Origin: Variovorax brevis
GTDB taxonomy: Bacteria; Pseudomonadota; Gammaproteobacteria; Burkholderiales; Burkholderiaceae_C
Assembly: GCF_030317105.1 (NCBI RefSeq)
Contig: NZ_JASZYG010000005.1
Coordinates: 558,001-622,000 of the forward strand
Length of the DNA: 64,000 nucleotides
Reading direction: 5' to 3'
In this document: piece by piece, positions 36,401-43,644 of the stretch
Position numbering within the stretch: the first letter of the stretch is position 1
Layout of the letters: every line of letters starts with the position of its first letter
The notes under the pieces: model-generated
What the model was told of the DNA's origin: nothing
The model's input: the letters and a program-made list of their open reading frames with translations, nothing else
The model's database searches: none
Translations under genes and position numbers: made by a program

Positions 36401-38626
36401 CACGGCATGCACGGCGCGCACGTTGAGCAGGCCCTTGCCGGTGAATGAGCCGGATCCGAAAAGGTCCTGGTAGATGTTGGACGCACCGCTGCTGTACGGA
36501 TCGATGCCGCATTGCCCTGCGAACAGCCAGTGGTAGAGGGAGCGCTCGTCGTGCGCCGGAAAGGGTGTCACGACGTGCGGTTGAAGGATGCCGTAGCCGG
36601 AGACCACGCGGCGCCTTGACGCATCCACGTAAGGCGCATTGAGCGGGTGTGCCGCCGTGGAAACCAGGTCTTTCAGCATGCCGGGGGGCAGACCGGTATC
36701 GCCATCGAGCGTGACGACATAGGGAATGCGGTCGGCCAGCCGCCAGCCTGCCTTCAGGGGCAGAAAGCCGCTGGCGTCGCCCACGGCCAGCCAGCGCAGC
36801 AGCATCTCCAGCTTGCCGCGCTTGCGCTCCCAGCCCATCCACGTCCTGTCGGTCTCGCTCCAGCTTCGGGGGCGATGCATGTGCAGGAAGCGGGTGGGCG
36901 CGTCAGGGCCTGCGGGGTATCGCTCGTTGAGCGCGTCGATGCGGCGATAGGCGTCGGCCAGCAGGCGGTCGTCGTCCGGTGTGCTGGCGCTGTCGGCGTC
37001 TCGCCAATCCGTCAGCAATGCGAACTGCGCGTTGGCTTCGCGATTCGCGAGCCAGTGGAGTTCGAGGCGATGCGCCAGCTGTTCGTTGACTTCGGTGGAG
37101 CCAAGCAACGCGGGAATCACCACGAGCACGCGTGCGTCTTCGGGGATGCCTGCCGGAAAATCCAGCCGTGGCAGCGGATGCACACGCGCCGATTCGGCCA
37201 CGATGCGGTGGATCAAGGCGATCACCGCCTCCGACACCGGCCAAGCGGCCAATGCGAGCGCGCACGCCGTTATCCAGCCATTCCCGATGGAAGCCTTCCA
37301 ATCCGCGGTATGAAGGCCATGCGCCATGCCGGCAAGCACCAGCACCGTGCCGCCAACGATGCAGGCAAGGTAGATGAGCAGGCGCCATGCAACGGCATCC
37401 GTCGGCGCACCCGCACCAGCGCGCACAGGCGCATGCAAGGGCCGCAAGGATTCACGCAAGCGGGGCCGGCCCGGTCCGATGAGGTAGTAGCCGGCCGTCA
37501 GCTGCGCCTGGGCATCCGTTCCAGTGTCCGGAGCCGGCGCTTGTGCCAGTTGCACCACTGCTTCGGCCACTTCGCGTTCGGACCTCGCCGTGCTCCTTGC
37601 CAACTGCTCCATGGCGTGGGTGATCTGCTGGCGGGTGATTTCACTTTCAAGGCTGAAGCTGGGAATCCGCCGCAAAACGCGCAGCGAACGGCTCACGGGC
37701 TCGATCAGCTCGGACCACTCGACCTGCCCGATCGTGCGGAGGGTCGTGATGATGTTGCCGACCGTCAGGTTGTCGGCAGCCGCGGCGGTCTGCGCATCGC
37801 TGATGAGCGACGGACCGTTGGGGCAATGCTGCTCCGTCCAACGCACCAGCGACGAGGTCTGCTCGGTGCGCTCCACGGGGAGCCGCTGCCAGAGCTGCGT
37901 CACATAGGGCTCGTGCAGGCCGCGGCTTCGCATCATGCGGCCCATCACGTCGAGGTCGTGCGTGGACAGGCTCCCGGCGATGTCCGAGACGGCATGGGCC
38001 ACTTCGCGTGCGACCTTGGTGCCGGCGATGTCCTCGGCGACGCGGCGCAGGTTTTCCAGCAGCACCACACGCAAGGTGGTGGGAAAGGCCCACAACTCGC
38101 CCAGCGTCAGTTCATCGATTTCCTGATAGGCATCCAGAAAGGCGGTGAACAGCTCGTTGTTGAGCACGCTGTCGGTGTGCGCAACATAGGCCCACGCAAT
38201 GCCGTAGATGCGTGGCAGGCCCGCCAGCGGCGCTTCGCTCAGCTTGGGCAGGCGAAGGTAATAGTTGCGCGGCACGCCTTCGTGGATCTGCTGGAGTTGC
38301 GCCTCGATGAGGTGAAAGTTGTCAAGCAGCCATTCCGCGGCTGGCGCCACGTAGCGCCCGCTGCGCGAGGTCAGCGCGATGTAGTCGAAGGCCCGCCGCA
38401 GCGACTCCAGGTTTTCTTCGACGCGCGGAAAGAAGGCCGGCTCGCCGCGTGTCGGCCTTTCCTGCACCAGCTGCGCGCGGGCCAGACTGCGGCCATGCTC
38501 GGCAAAGCGTTGCGCGCCGAACAGGTCGGAGCGGATCGGCGCTTCGCGTTCGGCGTGAGGGCTTGAAAGAAGTTGGCGAGCGTAGTCGCTGAGGCTGTCG
38601 AACCGGTCCAGAACGGAGGCGCTCAC
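30419..38626 (-). CDS. ndvB: NdvB/ChvB-type cyclic beta-glucan synthase (2735 aa)
   Basis: Giant inner-membrane enzyme that makes cyclic beta-glucans on itself and releases them. Order: N-terminal cytoplasmic region (1-400); TM segments at about 405-470; GT84 glycosyltransferase domain with VVTLDGDTGLPPG (about 639), SHDLLEG (about 757) and HRWTRGDWQ (about 789); TM clusters at about 820-870 and 950-1000; a glucoamylase-like domain (NIGMYLLSACCAHEFGWID, about 1065; SWAGSMFEYLMPSL); then two Glyco_transf_36 sugar-binding segments and the C-terminal GH94 phosphorylase-like domain with GTGDWNDGMNRVGHEGRGES (about 2419) that fixes ring size. Length matches rhizobial NdvB (about 2830 aa). GTG start. 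No neighbouring NdvA-type exporter. Ring size and linkage cannot be read from sequence. Confidence 0.92.
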   Translation of the reverse strand: MSASVLDRFDSLSDYARQLLSSPHAEREAPIRSDLFGAQRFAEHGRSLARAQLVQERPTRGEPAFFPRVEENLESLRRAFDYIALTSRSGRYVAPAAEWLLDNFHLIEAQLQQIHEGVPRNYYLRLPKLSEAPLAGLPRIYGIAWAYVAHTDSVLNNELFTAFLDAYQEIDELTLGELWAFPTTLRVVLLENLRRVAEDIAGTKVAREVAHAVSDIAGSLSTHDLDVMGRMMRSRGLHEPYVTQLWQRLPVERTEQTSSLVRWTEQHCPNGPSLISDAQTAAAADNLTVGNIITTLRTIGQVEWSELIEPVSRSLRVLRRIPSFSLESEITRQQITHAMEQLARSTARSEREVAEAVVQLAQAPAPDTGTDAQAQLTAGYYLIGPGRPRLRESLRPLHAPVRAGAGAPTDAVAWRLLIYLACIVGGTVLVLAGMAHGLHTADWKASIGNGWITACALALAAWPVSEAVIALIHRIVAESARVHPLPRLDFPAGIPEDARVLVVIPALLGSTEVNEQLAHRLELHWLANREANAQFALLTDWRDADSASTPDDDRLLADAYRRIDALNERYPAGPDAPTRFLHMHRPRSWSETDRTWMGWERKRGKLEMLLRWLAVGDASGFLPLKAGWRLADRIPYVVTLDGDTGLPPGMLKDLVSTAAHPLNAPYVDASRRRVVSGYGILQPHVVTPFPAHDERSLYHWLFAGQCGIDPYSSGASNIYQDLFGSGSFTGKGLLNVRAVHAVLDARMPEGQVLSHDLLEGVVARCALMTDVMLLEDHPHHASVASSRVHRWTRGDWQLLPLMLQPRRFGIDGLGLWKMIDNLRRALVAPASCLLIALAIFADAVPLSWALATAAAALLLGPLLGALAGLVPTRRNIELRHFFDIGGGELIRALAGAAWQFVQLMAQARLLLDASARALWRMTISRRKLLQWTTSEQAAAQARYELPAFLRAGAVASLSGIVLACAAAWSPHPFAGPALFVVWALAPVLAWWSSDVTKRDRHRQTLDASERDYLEKLAHDTWRFFEYVVGPEDNDLPPDNLQLEPQPTIAHRTSPTNIGMYLLSACCAHEFGWIDTAQLLARLEATLATVDRLDKFHGHLYNWYDTQTLRMLPPAYVSSVDSGNLAGHLLCVAQACGQLAKTTARDDAQRAALEEMARRCETLCHAMDFSGLYNPKRHLFHIGLRVDDMTLDASYYDLLSSESRLLSFLAIAKGDAPRRHWPALGRPFLSVGFEPGLKSWAGSMFEYLMPSLVMPEPQHSLLDAANRAAIREQQAFGHAMYQPWGVSESAYFAQDHSLAYQYSPFGVPRLALRRTPPTERVVAPYAAAMAAAHVPHDVMLNLHLLQSLGARGEFGFFDAIDFTISRQAEGQGFSVVRNFMSHHQGMSLVALCNLLCDDAPRRWFASAPLVQAHESLLHERTPRQIIGSADPRTPPEPAEGEPPPVFQPRVVDPLAPGMQPTHLLSNGRYTVALRANGAGVSRWQSSNVSRWRDDPLRDHYGTFFFVHAEGAGDEAARPVSLTALPAPGEGWHYRARFLADQVQFDARCEDLQVRTTVLISPEDDTELRTVALHNTSNATRTLELISYFEPVLSQPKADEAHPAFTNLFVETRWEPAWRALLITRKPRLHGDASMAVAHFVASVDAHVLSVACMADRRAFIGRNRSLADPALDAQALDGNGQPINGLDPIACLRVRLQIEAGATARITFATTADEHEDGLLPVIDRYLQPMHVERATRMAATLAQVRLRDLSIDPAQNLALQDLTTILTYTSPRPMSDRGTIDLRQIWRFGISGDKPIVLVHIHSTTGMRLLNTLLRAQPWWGFGGVACDLVVLNSEPSSYLMPLQREIQALRDRVAQQVQNSFPRNDSAGFYLLRDQDVAASEKAALSALARAVFTADGRTLEAQVAALRDAATPRAIAQDAPTVALNPRGAFKQPQAVQAQAVQAPVGDFDAASGEFSFTVDAQHRPLRPWVNIIANADFGFQVSEAASGFTWAGNSRMHQITPWSNDPVQDPAFEHYLLQDLDSRDLIPLTPAAGTRPDTRHHVRHGQGYTIFECEHEGLSLETTFFVDRDDRMKVVHVTVHNQGSGPRRLRALAMVEWQMGAARGERRTVHTWKPDGVPAVFGQQRESNAGFGGSTAFVMIAGLPRTPEQWTCDRDEFFTQTSGGLEVPDALAQRAGSGLDACAAIAGELAVMAGEVASFSFLLGHAPDAQGAMQLAQQWRQRDAGESFAQVRGFWDELLGRVQVRTPDPLFDVLVNRWLPYQTLACRIWSKAGFYQAGGAFGFRDQLQDAMAFALTDPKRLRDQIVMNASRQFPEGDVQHWWHMPGGAGVRTHFSDDLLWLPYACAHYVEVSGDTSILDAAAHFIEGPPIPEGAEDAYYPPQISEQVATIYEHCARTIDRSLKVGAHGLPLMGTGDWNDGMNRVGHEGRGESVWLGWFLCDVVQRFAPIAQGRGQGERAKRWLEARQGWVLALHQTGWDGAWFRRAFFDNGAPLGSSINEECRIDLIAQAWSVISGASREDFTVPAMRAVKQQLTDHSAGLLRLLHPPLAHSTHNPGYIQAYPPGVRENGGQYSHGAVWAMMAQALQGDVHTAWESFKGLSPAHRAAHPQRRPVYELEPYVMPGDTYGAAPYVGRGGWSWYTGSAAWLQRAAIETLLGLQVQGHRLRLTPRVPPEWPGFEIALRLQGREFSVQWCGSETDARAAAVNVRPGEWIDWQALEDKAVVRVSSVSS

Positions 38627-38629
38627 GCC

Positions 38630-38869
38630 TTACACGAACTGGAGCGCCAAGGCGACGACGGTGCCGCTGACGAGGGCCACCGTTACCAGCCGTCCTGCAA
38701 GCACTGCACGGCCCATTTGAAGATGGCGCCTGAGCGCGAAGAGTGAACCTCGGGACTGGGCACATCGTTCCATGTGCGACGCCAGGGCAGCGACATCGCT
38801 GCTGACGAAATCAGGGGTGCTGCCGCTGCGCGCGGTTCTGCCGAGCGAGAGGGATGATGGAAAAGACAT
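38630..38869 (-). CDS. Small single-pass membrane protein upstream of ndvB (79 aa)
   Basis: Unrecognised small protein. A Ser-rich polar N-terminus (MSFPSSLSLGRTARSG) leads to a short helix (SSDVAALASHMERCAQ), a basic stretch (LFALRRHLQMGR) and a C-terminal hydrophobic helix (AGRLVTVALVSGTVVALALQF) ending four residues from the stop, i.e. a tail-anchored layout. The ATG at 38869 has AGGAA about 9 bases upstream; a GTG at 38917 would add 16 residues. The stop is three bases from the ndvB start, implying one transcript and translational coupling. It could stabilise or regulate the synthase; no homologue is recognised. Confidence 0.6.
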   Translation of the reverse strand: MSFPSSLSLGRTARSGSTPDFVSSDVAALASHMERCAQSRGSLFALRRHLQMGRAVLAGRLVTVALVSGTVVALALQFV

Positions 38870-39014
38870 GGCGACGGGTTCCTGTGGAAGCCAAACGCGT
38901 GGATGCGACGCTCGCACCCACTTTCAACTTCCCTACCAGCCTACGCGCGCGCGAGCGTGCAAAGAAGGCGTGCGCACCTATGTTCATGTAGGAGGCCACG
39001 CACACCGCCGCCCG

Positions 39015-41873
39015 CTATCCCGTGTTGCGCAATCCCGCAGCGACTCCATTGATCGAGATGTGGATGCCGCGCTGCAAGCGCTCGCCGCCGTCGCCGGCCC
39101 GATAGCGCCGCATCAACTCCACCTGCAGGTGGTGCAGGGGATCGATGTACGGAAAGCGATGGCGCACCGAGCGCTGCATGTCCGCGTTGCCCTCCAGGCG
39201 TTGCTTTGCACCGGTGATGAGGTTGAGCGCATCCGAGGTGCGGTGCCACTCCGCTTCGATCATGGAGAACACCTTCTTGCGCAGCTTGCGGTCTTCCACC
39301 AGCTCGGCATAGCGCGAGGCCAGTGCCAGATCGCTCTTGGCCAGCACCATGTCCATGTTCGAGAGCAGTGTGCTGAAGAAGGGCCACTTCGCGTACATGC
39401 GCTGCAGCAGGGCGAGGCGTTCCTTTCGGGATTCGCCTTTGCCGCCCCCGTCGAGGAAGGCCGTGACACCGGATCCAAAGCCGTACCAGCCCGGCAGCGT
39501 GAGTCGGCACTGCCCCCAGCTGAAGCTCCACGGAACCGCACGCAGGTCCTCGATGCGATGGCTCGGGTTGCGCGACGCGGGGCGCGATCCGATGTTCAGC
39601 TCCGCAATCTCGCGGATGGGCGTCGAGCTGAAGAAGTAGTCGCCGAAGCCGGCCGTGCCGTACACGAGCTCGCGGTAGGCCGCCATGCTTTCGCGCGAAA
39701 GTTCGTCCGCTGCGGCGAGGAAGGGCGCGGGCGCGGCCTTGGCCAGCGGCAGCAGGGTGGCTTCCAGGGTGGCGGCCACCAGCGTTTCAAGGTTGCGCCG
39801 GCCGATTTCGCGATTGGCGTATTTCGAGCCGATCACTTCGCCCTGTTCGGTGAGGCGGATCTGCCCGCGCACTGTGCCGGGCGGCTGCGCAAGGATGGCC
39901 TGGTAGCTGGGGCCGCCCCCGCGACCGACGGTGCCGCCGCGGCCGTGGAACATGCGAAGGCGCACGGCTTCGCCCTCAGGCGCGTCGCGGTTCAATTCGT
40001 CGAACAGCGCCACCAGCTCACCGCCGCTGCGATAGAGCTCCCAGTTGCTGGTGAAGATGCCGCCGTCCTTGTTGCTGTCGGAGTAGCCAAGCATCACGTC
40101 CTGCTCGGCGCCCGAGCGGCGGATCAGCGCCGCGATGCCGGGCAAGGCGTAGAAGGCCTTCATGATCGGCGCGGCGTTGCGCAGGTCGTCGATGGTCTCG
40201 AACAGCGGCACCACGATCAGGTCGCAATGCGCGTCGCCATCGAGCGTGCCCCGCAGCAGCCCGACTTCCTTCTGGAGCAGAAGGGCTTCCAGCAAGTCGC
40301 TCACCGTCTCGGTGTGGCTGATGATGTAGTGGCGAATGGCTTCCTTGCCGTAGGTGGCACGCGCTGCGCGCGCTGCGGCAAAGATCGCCAGTTCGCTGCG
40401 CGTGAGCGGCGTGTACTCGACGTCGGGCACGCGCAAGGGGCGGGCTTCGTCGAGCAGGCGCAGCAGCAGGGTCTGCTTGGCGTCTTCGGGCAGCGCGGCG
40501 TATTGCGGCTCGATGCGTGCGGCGGCCAGCAGGTCGGCAATCACGGCCTCATGCTTGTCCGAGCTTTGGCGCAGGTCGATGGTGGCAAGGTGAAAGCCGA
40601 ACACTTCGACGGCGCGGACCAGCGGGCCCAAGCGCTGAGACACGAGCACGGTGCCGTGCTTCTCACGCAGCGAGTCTTCGATCGTGCGCAGGTCGGCCAG
40701 GAACTCGGAGGCCTGCTTGTAGGGGTTCTGCGGCGCAACGGCGTGGCGGGCCGCTTCGCCGCCCGTGAGATCGTGCAGCGTGGCGGCAAGCCGTGCGTAC
40801 ACGCCGGTCAACGCGCGGCGATAGGGTTCGTCGCGGCGATGTTCGTTCTTGTCGGGCGAGCGTTCGGCCAGGGACTGCATTTCCACCGACACATCCACCA
40901 GCGAGGCCGACAGCGACAGTTCGCCGCCCAAGTAATGCACTTCGGTCAGGTAGTAGCGCAGGGCCAGTTCGGCCTGGCGTCTCAACGCGTATTGCAGGGT
41001 TTCGGCCGTGACGTTCGGGTTGCCGTCGCGGTCGCCGCCGATCCATTGGCCCATGCGCAGGAAGGGCGCGATGCCGTCGTGGCCCAGTGCGCGCTCCAGA
41101 TCGGCGTAGACGCGGGGGATCTCGCGCAGGAAGGTGGCCTCGTAGTAGCTCAGGGCGTTCTCGACCTCGTCGGCCACGGTGAGCTTGGAAAAGCGCAGAA
41201 GGCGTGTTTGCCAGAGCTGCGTGACGCGGGTGCGCAGCTGCACTTCGTTCTCTTCCAACTGCACTGGTGTGAGGGCATCTTTCTTGGCGGCAGGGCGGCT
41301 CGCGTAGGCCTGTTGTCGCAGCAGGATGTCGTCTCGCGTCACAAGCAGCTGGCCGATGCCGCGCTCGGCGTCCAGGATGCTCTTGCGCTGCACTTCCGTC
41401 GGGTGCGCCGTGAGCACGGGCGAGACGTAGCTGTGCGCCAGCGTCTCCACCACCTTGTCGATTGACACGCCTGCCTTTCGGATGCGCGCCAGTGCCACGT
41501 CCAGGCTGCCCTCGGCGCTTTCGCCGGCGCGATCCGCGTCCGAGCGGCGGCGAATCTGGTGGCGGTCTTCCGCGAGATTGGCGAGATGGCTGAAATAGGT
41601 GAAGGCGCGAATCACGCGCACCGTCTCGGCGGCGCTCAATGTCTTGAGCAGGTTCTTCAGTGCCCGGTCGGCGGAGTGGTCTTCATCGCGGCGGAACGAG
41701 ACCGACAATGTTCGTATCTTCTCGACGAGCTCGAAGGTGGCTTCGCCCTCCTGCTCCCGAATGACGTTGCCGAGGATCCGCCCCAGCAGGCGGATGTCCT
41801 CGATCAGGGGTTGATCGTCGTGGTCTGCGTTCTTTCGACGCTTGGGAGAAGCAGGGGTCTTGGTGTTTTTCAC
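39015..41873 (-). CDS. ppc: Phosphoenolpyruvate carboxylase (952 aa)
   Basis: Carboxylates phosphoenolpyruvate to oxaloacetate, replenishing the TCA cycle. Full-length PEPC: catalytic His in VLTAHPTEVQRKSIL (about residue 155), GGDRDGNPNVT, VMLGYSDSNKDGGIFTSNW with the catalytic Lys, and FHGRGGTVGRGGGPSYQA (about 640) with the mobile-loop Arg residues. The C-terminus HISINGVAAGLRNTG is intact. The N-terminus has a Lys/Arg-rich extension (about 25 residues) relative to E. coli. Divergent from hemC across 89 bp. Confidence 0.97.
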   Translation of the reverse strand: MKNTKTPASPKRRKNADHDDQPLIEDIRLLGRILGNVIREQEGEATFELVEKIRTLSVSFRRDEDHSADRALKNLLKTLSAAETVRVIRAFTYFSHLANLAEDRHQIRRRSDADRAGESAEGSLDVALARIRKAGVSIDKVVETLAHSYVSPVLTAHPTEVQRKSILDAERGIGQLLVTRDDILLRQQAYASRPAAKKDALTPVQLEENEVQLRTRVTQLWQTRLLRFSKLTVADEVENALSYYEATFLREIPRVYADLERALGHDGIAPFLRMGQWIGGDRDGNPNVTAETLQYALRRQAELALRYYLTEVHYLGGELSLSASLVDVSVEMQSLAERSPDKNEHRRDEPYRRALTGVYARLAATLHDLTGGEAARHAVAPQNPYKQASEFLADLRTIEDSLREKHGTVLVSQRLGPLVRAVEVFGFHLATIDLRQSSDKHEAVIADLLAAARIEPQYAALPEDAKQTLLLRLLDEARPLRVPDVEYTPLTRSELAIFAAARAARATYGKEAIRHYIISHTETVSDLLEALLLQKEVGLLRGTLDGDAHCDLIVVPLFETIDDLRNAAPIMKAFYALPGIAALIRRSGAEQDVMLGYSDSNKDGGIFTSNWELYRSGGELVALFDELNRDAPEGEAVRLRMFHGRGGTVGRGGGPSYQAILAQPPGTVRGQIRLTEQGEVIGSKYANREIGRRNLETLVAATLEATLLPLAKAAPAPFLAAADELSRESMAAYRELVYGTAGFGDYFFSSTPIREIAELNIGSRPASRNPSHRIEDLRAVPWSFSWGQCRLTLPGWYGFGSGVTAFLDGGGKGESRKERLALLQRMYAKWPFFSTLLSNMDMVLAKSDLALASRYAELVEDRKLRKKVFSMIEAEWHRTSDALNLITGAKQRLEGNADMQRSVRHRFPYIDPLHHLQVELMRRYRAGDGGERLQRGIHISINGVAAGLRNTG

Positions 41874-41962
41874 TGCGCTGTTGTCCTCTTCCTCGCCGGC
41901 GGGTTGCTGCGATGCAGCATGCTAGCATCGGACGCAGTTTTTTACAGCGGCGGAGACACGCT

Positions 41963-42877
41963 TTGACTCACATCGTGATCGCGACGCGCGAAAGTCGGCT
42001 GGCCATGTGGCAAGCCCAACACGTTCAATCCCTTCTTGAAGCGCACGGCCACGCGGTGACGCTGCTGGGCATGACCACGCGAGGCGACCAGATCCTGGAC
42101 CGCTCGCTGAGCAAGGTCGGCGGCAAGGGCCTCTTCGTCAAGGAGCTGGAGCTTGCCATCGAGGAAGGCCGCGCCGACATCGCGGTGCATTCCCTCAAGG
42201 ACGTGCCGATGGACCTGCCGGCCGGTTTTGCGCTGGCCTGCGTGATGGAGCGCGAGGATCCGCGCGACGCGCTGGTATCCCCCCGCTATTCGCAACTGGC
42301 CGACCTGCCGCAGGGTGCGGTGGTCGGCACGTCGAGCCTGCGCCGCATGGTGCTGCTGCGTGCGATGCGGCCCGACCTGCGCATCGAACCCTTGCGCGGC
42401 AACCTGGACACCCGGCTTCGCAAGCTCGACGAAGGACAGTACGACGCCATCGTGCTGGCGGCGGCCGGGCTGAAGCGCCTGGGGCTGGAAAGCCGCATCC
42501 GCACGACCTTTGAACCCGATGCCATGTTGCCCGCGGCAGGGCAGGGCGCCTTGGGCATCGAAGTGAGGGCCGACCGCGCCGATTTGATCGAAGTGCTCGC
42601 GCCGCTGGTCTCGCAGCCCGACTGGCTGGCCACCGCCGCCGAGCGCGCTGTCAGCCGTGCGATGGGCGGCAGTTGCTCCATGCCGCTGGCCGCCCACGCA
42701 CGCTGGCAACCCGACGGCACCCTGCGAGTCGATGCCGCATGGGGCGACATGGAAGGCGCCTCGCCTCTGGTGCGCGTGCAGGTGCAGGGTGACGCACGCG
42801 ATCTGGACCGCGCCGCGACGCTGGGCGAGCAGGCGGCGCAGGCCTTGCGCCAGGCCGGCGCGCAAGCCGCCGGATGA
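41963..42877 (+). CDS. hemC: Porphobilinogen deaminase / hydroxymethylbilane synthase (304 aa)
   Basis: Polymerises four porphobilinogens to hydroxymethylbilane for heme synthesis. The N-terminus IVIATRESRLAMWQAQHV, LSKVGGKGLFVKELE, VHSLKDVPMDLP with the catalytic Asp region, GTSSLRRMVLLR, LRGNLDTRLRKLD, and Cys238 in MGGSCSMPLAAH, which holds the dipyrromethane cofactor. TTG 41963 is chosen because CGGAG lies 6-7 bases upstream and homologues begin at this point; an ATG at 41912 would add 17 residues. First gene of hemC-hemD-hemX-hemY. Confidence 0.95.
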   Translation: MTHIVIATRESRLAMWQAQHVQSLLEAHGHAVTLLGMTTRGDQILDRSLSKVGGKGLFVKELELAIEEGRADIAVHSLKDVPMDLPAGFALACVMEREDPRDALVSPRYSQLADLPQGAVVGTSSLRRMVLLRAMRPDLRIEPLRGNLDTRLRKLDEGQYDAIVLAAAGLKRLGLESRIRTTFEPDAMLPAAGQGALGIEVRADRADLIEVLAPLVSQPDWLATAAERAVSRAMGGSCSMPLAAHARWQPDGTLRVDAAWGDMEGASPLVRVQVQGDARDLDRAATLGEQAAQALRQAGAQAAG

Positions 42878-43644
42878 CACCGCGCCGCGTGCTGGTGACA
42901 CGGCCCGCCCGCGAAGCGACGCGCTGGGTCGATGCATTGCGAAGCCGTGGCTTAGACGCCGTGTCATTGCCACTGCTGGAGACGGTGGCGCTCGAGGATC
43001 CGGGCGCGATCCGGTCCGTCGCGCAGCGGGGCGGCGACTACGACGCGCTGATGTTCGTCAGCGCGGCCGCCGTCCAGCATTTCTTTGCGGCAGCGCCCCC
43101 GGGCTTGATCGCGCGCCCGCGCTTCTGGGCGACCGGTCCCGGCACCGCCAGTGCCTTGCGGGCCGAAGGCGTGCCCGAATCGTCCATCGACGTGCCGGAC
43201 AGTCGCGCTCCCCAATTCGATTCGGAAGCGCTTTGGGACATCGTGCGACCCCAAGTGGGCACGGCAACCCGCGTGCTGATCGTGCGCGGCGGTGATGAGC
43301 TGGGCCGCGCCGAAGGCCGCGAATGGCTGGCGGACCAGATCCAGGCGGCGGGCGCCCAGCATGACACGGTCGTCGCCTACCGACGGCGCCCGGCGGCCTG
43401 GACAAGTGCGCAGCGCCAGTTGGCGCAGGCCGCCTGCAGCGATGGCTCGGTCTGGCTTTTCAGCAGTTCGCGAGCCGTCGCCAACTTGTTGCAGATGTTG
43501 CCGCAAGCGCATTGGGGGTCTGCGCTGGCCGTGGCGACCCACGCGCGCATTGCACGCGCGGCCACCGACGCGGGCTTTGGCGTGGTGCGTACATCCAACG
43601 CTGACGTTGACGCGCTGTCCGCGTCGATAGAATCCCTTGGATGA
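42874..43644 (+). CDS. hemD: Uroporphyrinogen-III synthase (256 aa)
   Basis: Closes hydroxymethylbilane with ring-D inversion. Two-lobed HemD fold: RVLVTRPAREATRWVDALR, LPLLETVALEDP, YDALMFVSAAAVQHFFA, FWATGPGTASALRAEGV, VLIVRGGDELGRAEGREWL and VWLFSSSRAVANLLQML. Sequence conservation in this family is low, but order and length fit. ATG overlaps the hemC stop (ATGA), and its own stop overlaps the hemX start likewise. Confidence 0.93.
   Translation: MTPRRVLVTRPAREATRWVDALRSRGLDAVSLPLLETVALEDPGAIRSVAQRGGDYDALMFVSAAAVQHFFAAAPPGLIARPRFWATGPGTASALRAEGVPESSIDVPDSRAPQFDSEALWDIVRPQVGTATRVLIVRGGDELGRAEGREWLADQIQAAGAQHDTVVAYRRRPAAWTSAQRQLAQAACSDGSVWLFSSSRAVANLLQMLPQAHWGSALAVATHARIARAATDAGFGVVRTSNADVDALSASIESLG

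Noticed and set aside
36647..38566. Plus-strand open frame of 639 codons opposite ndvB (similar ones at 32804-34915 and 34970-36448)
   Set aside because: Composition typical of antisense reading of high-GC genes; ndvB domains explain the sequence fully.
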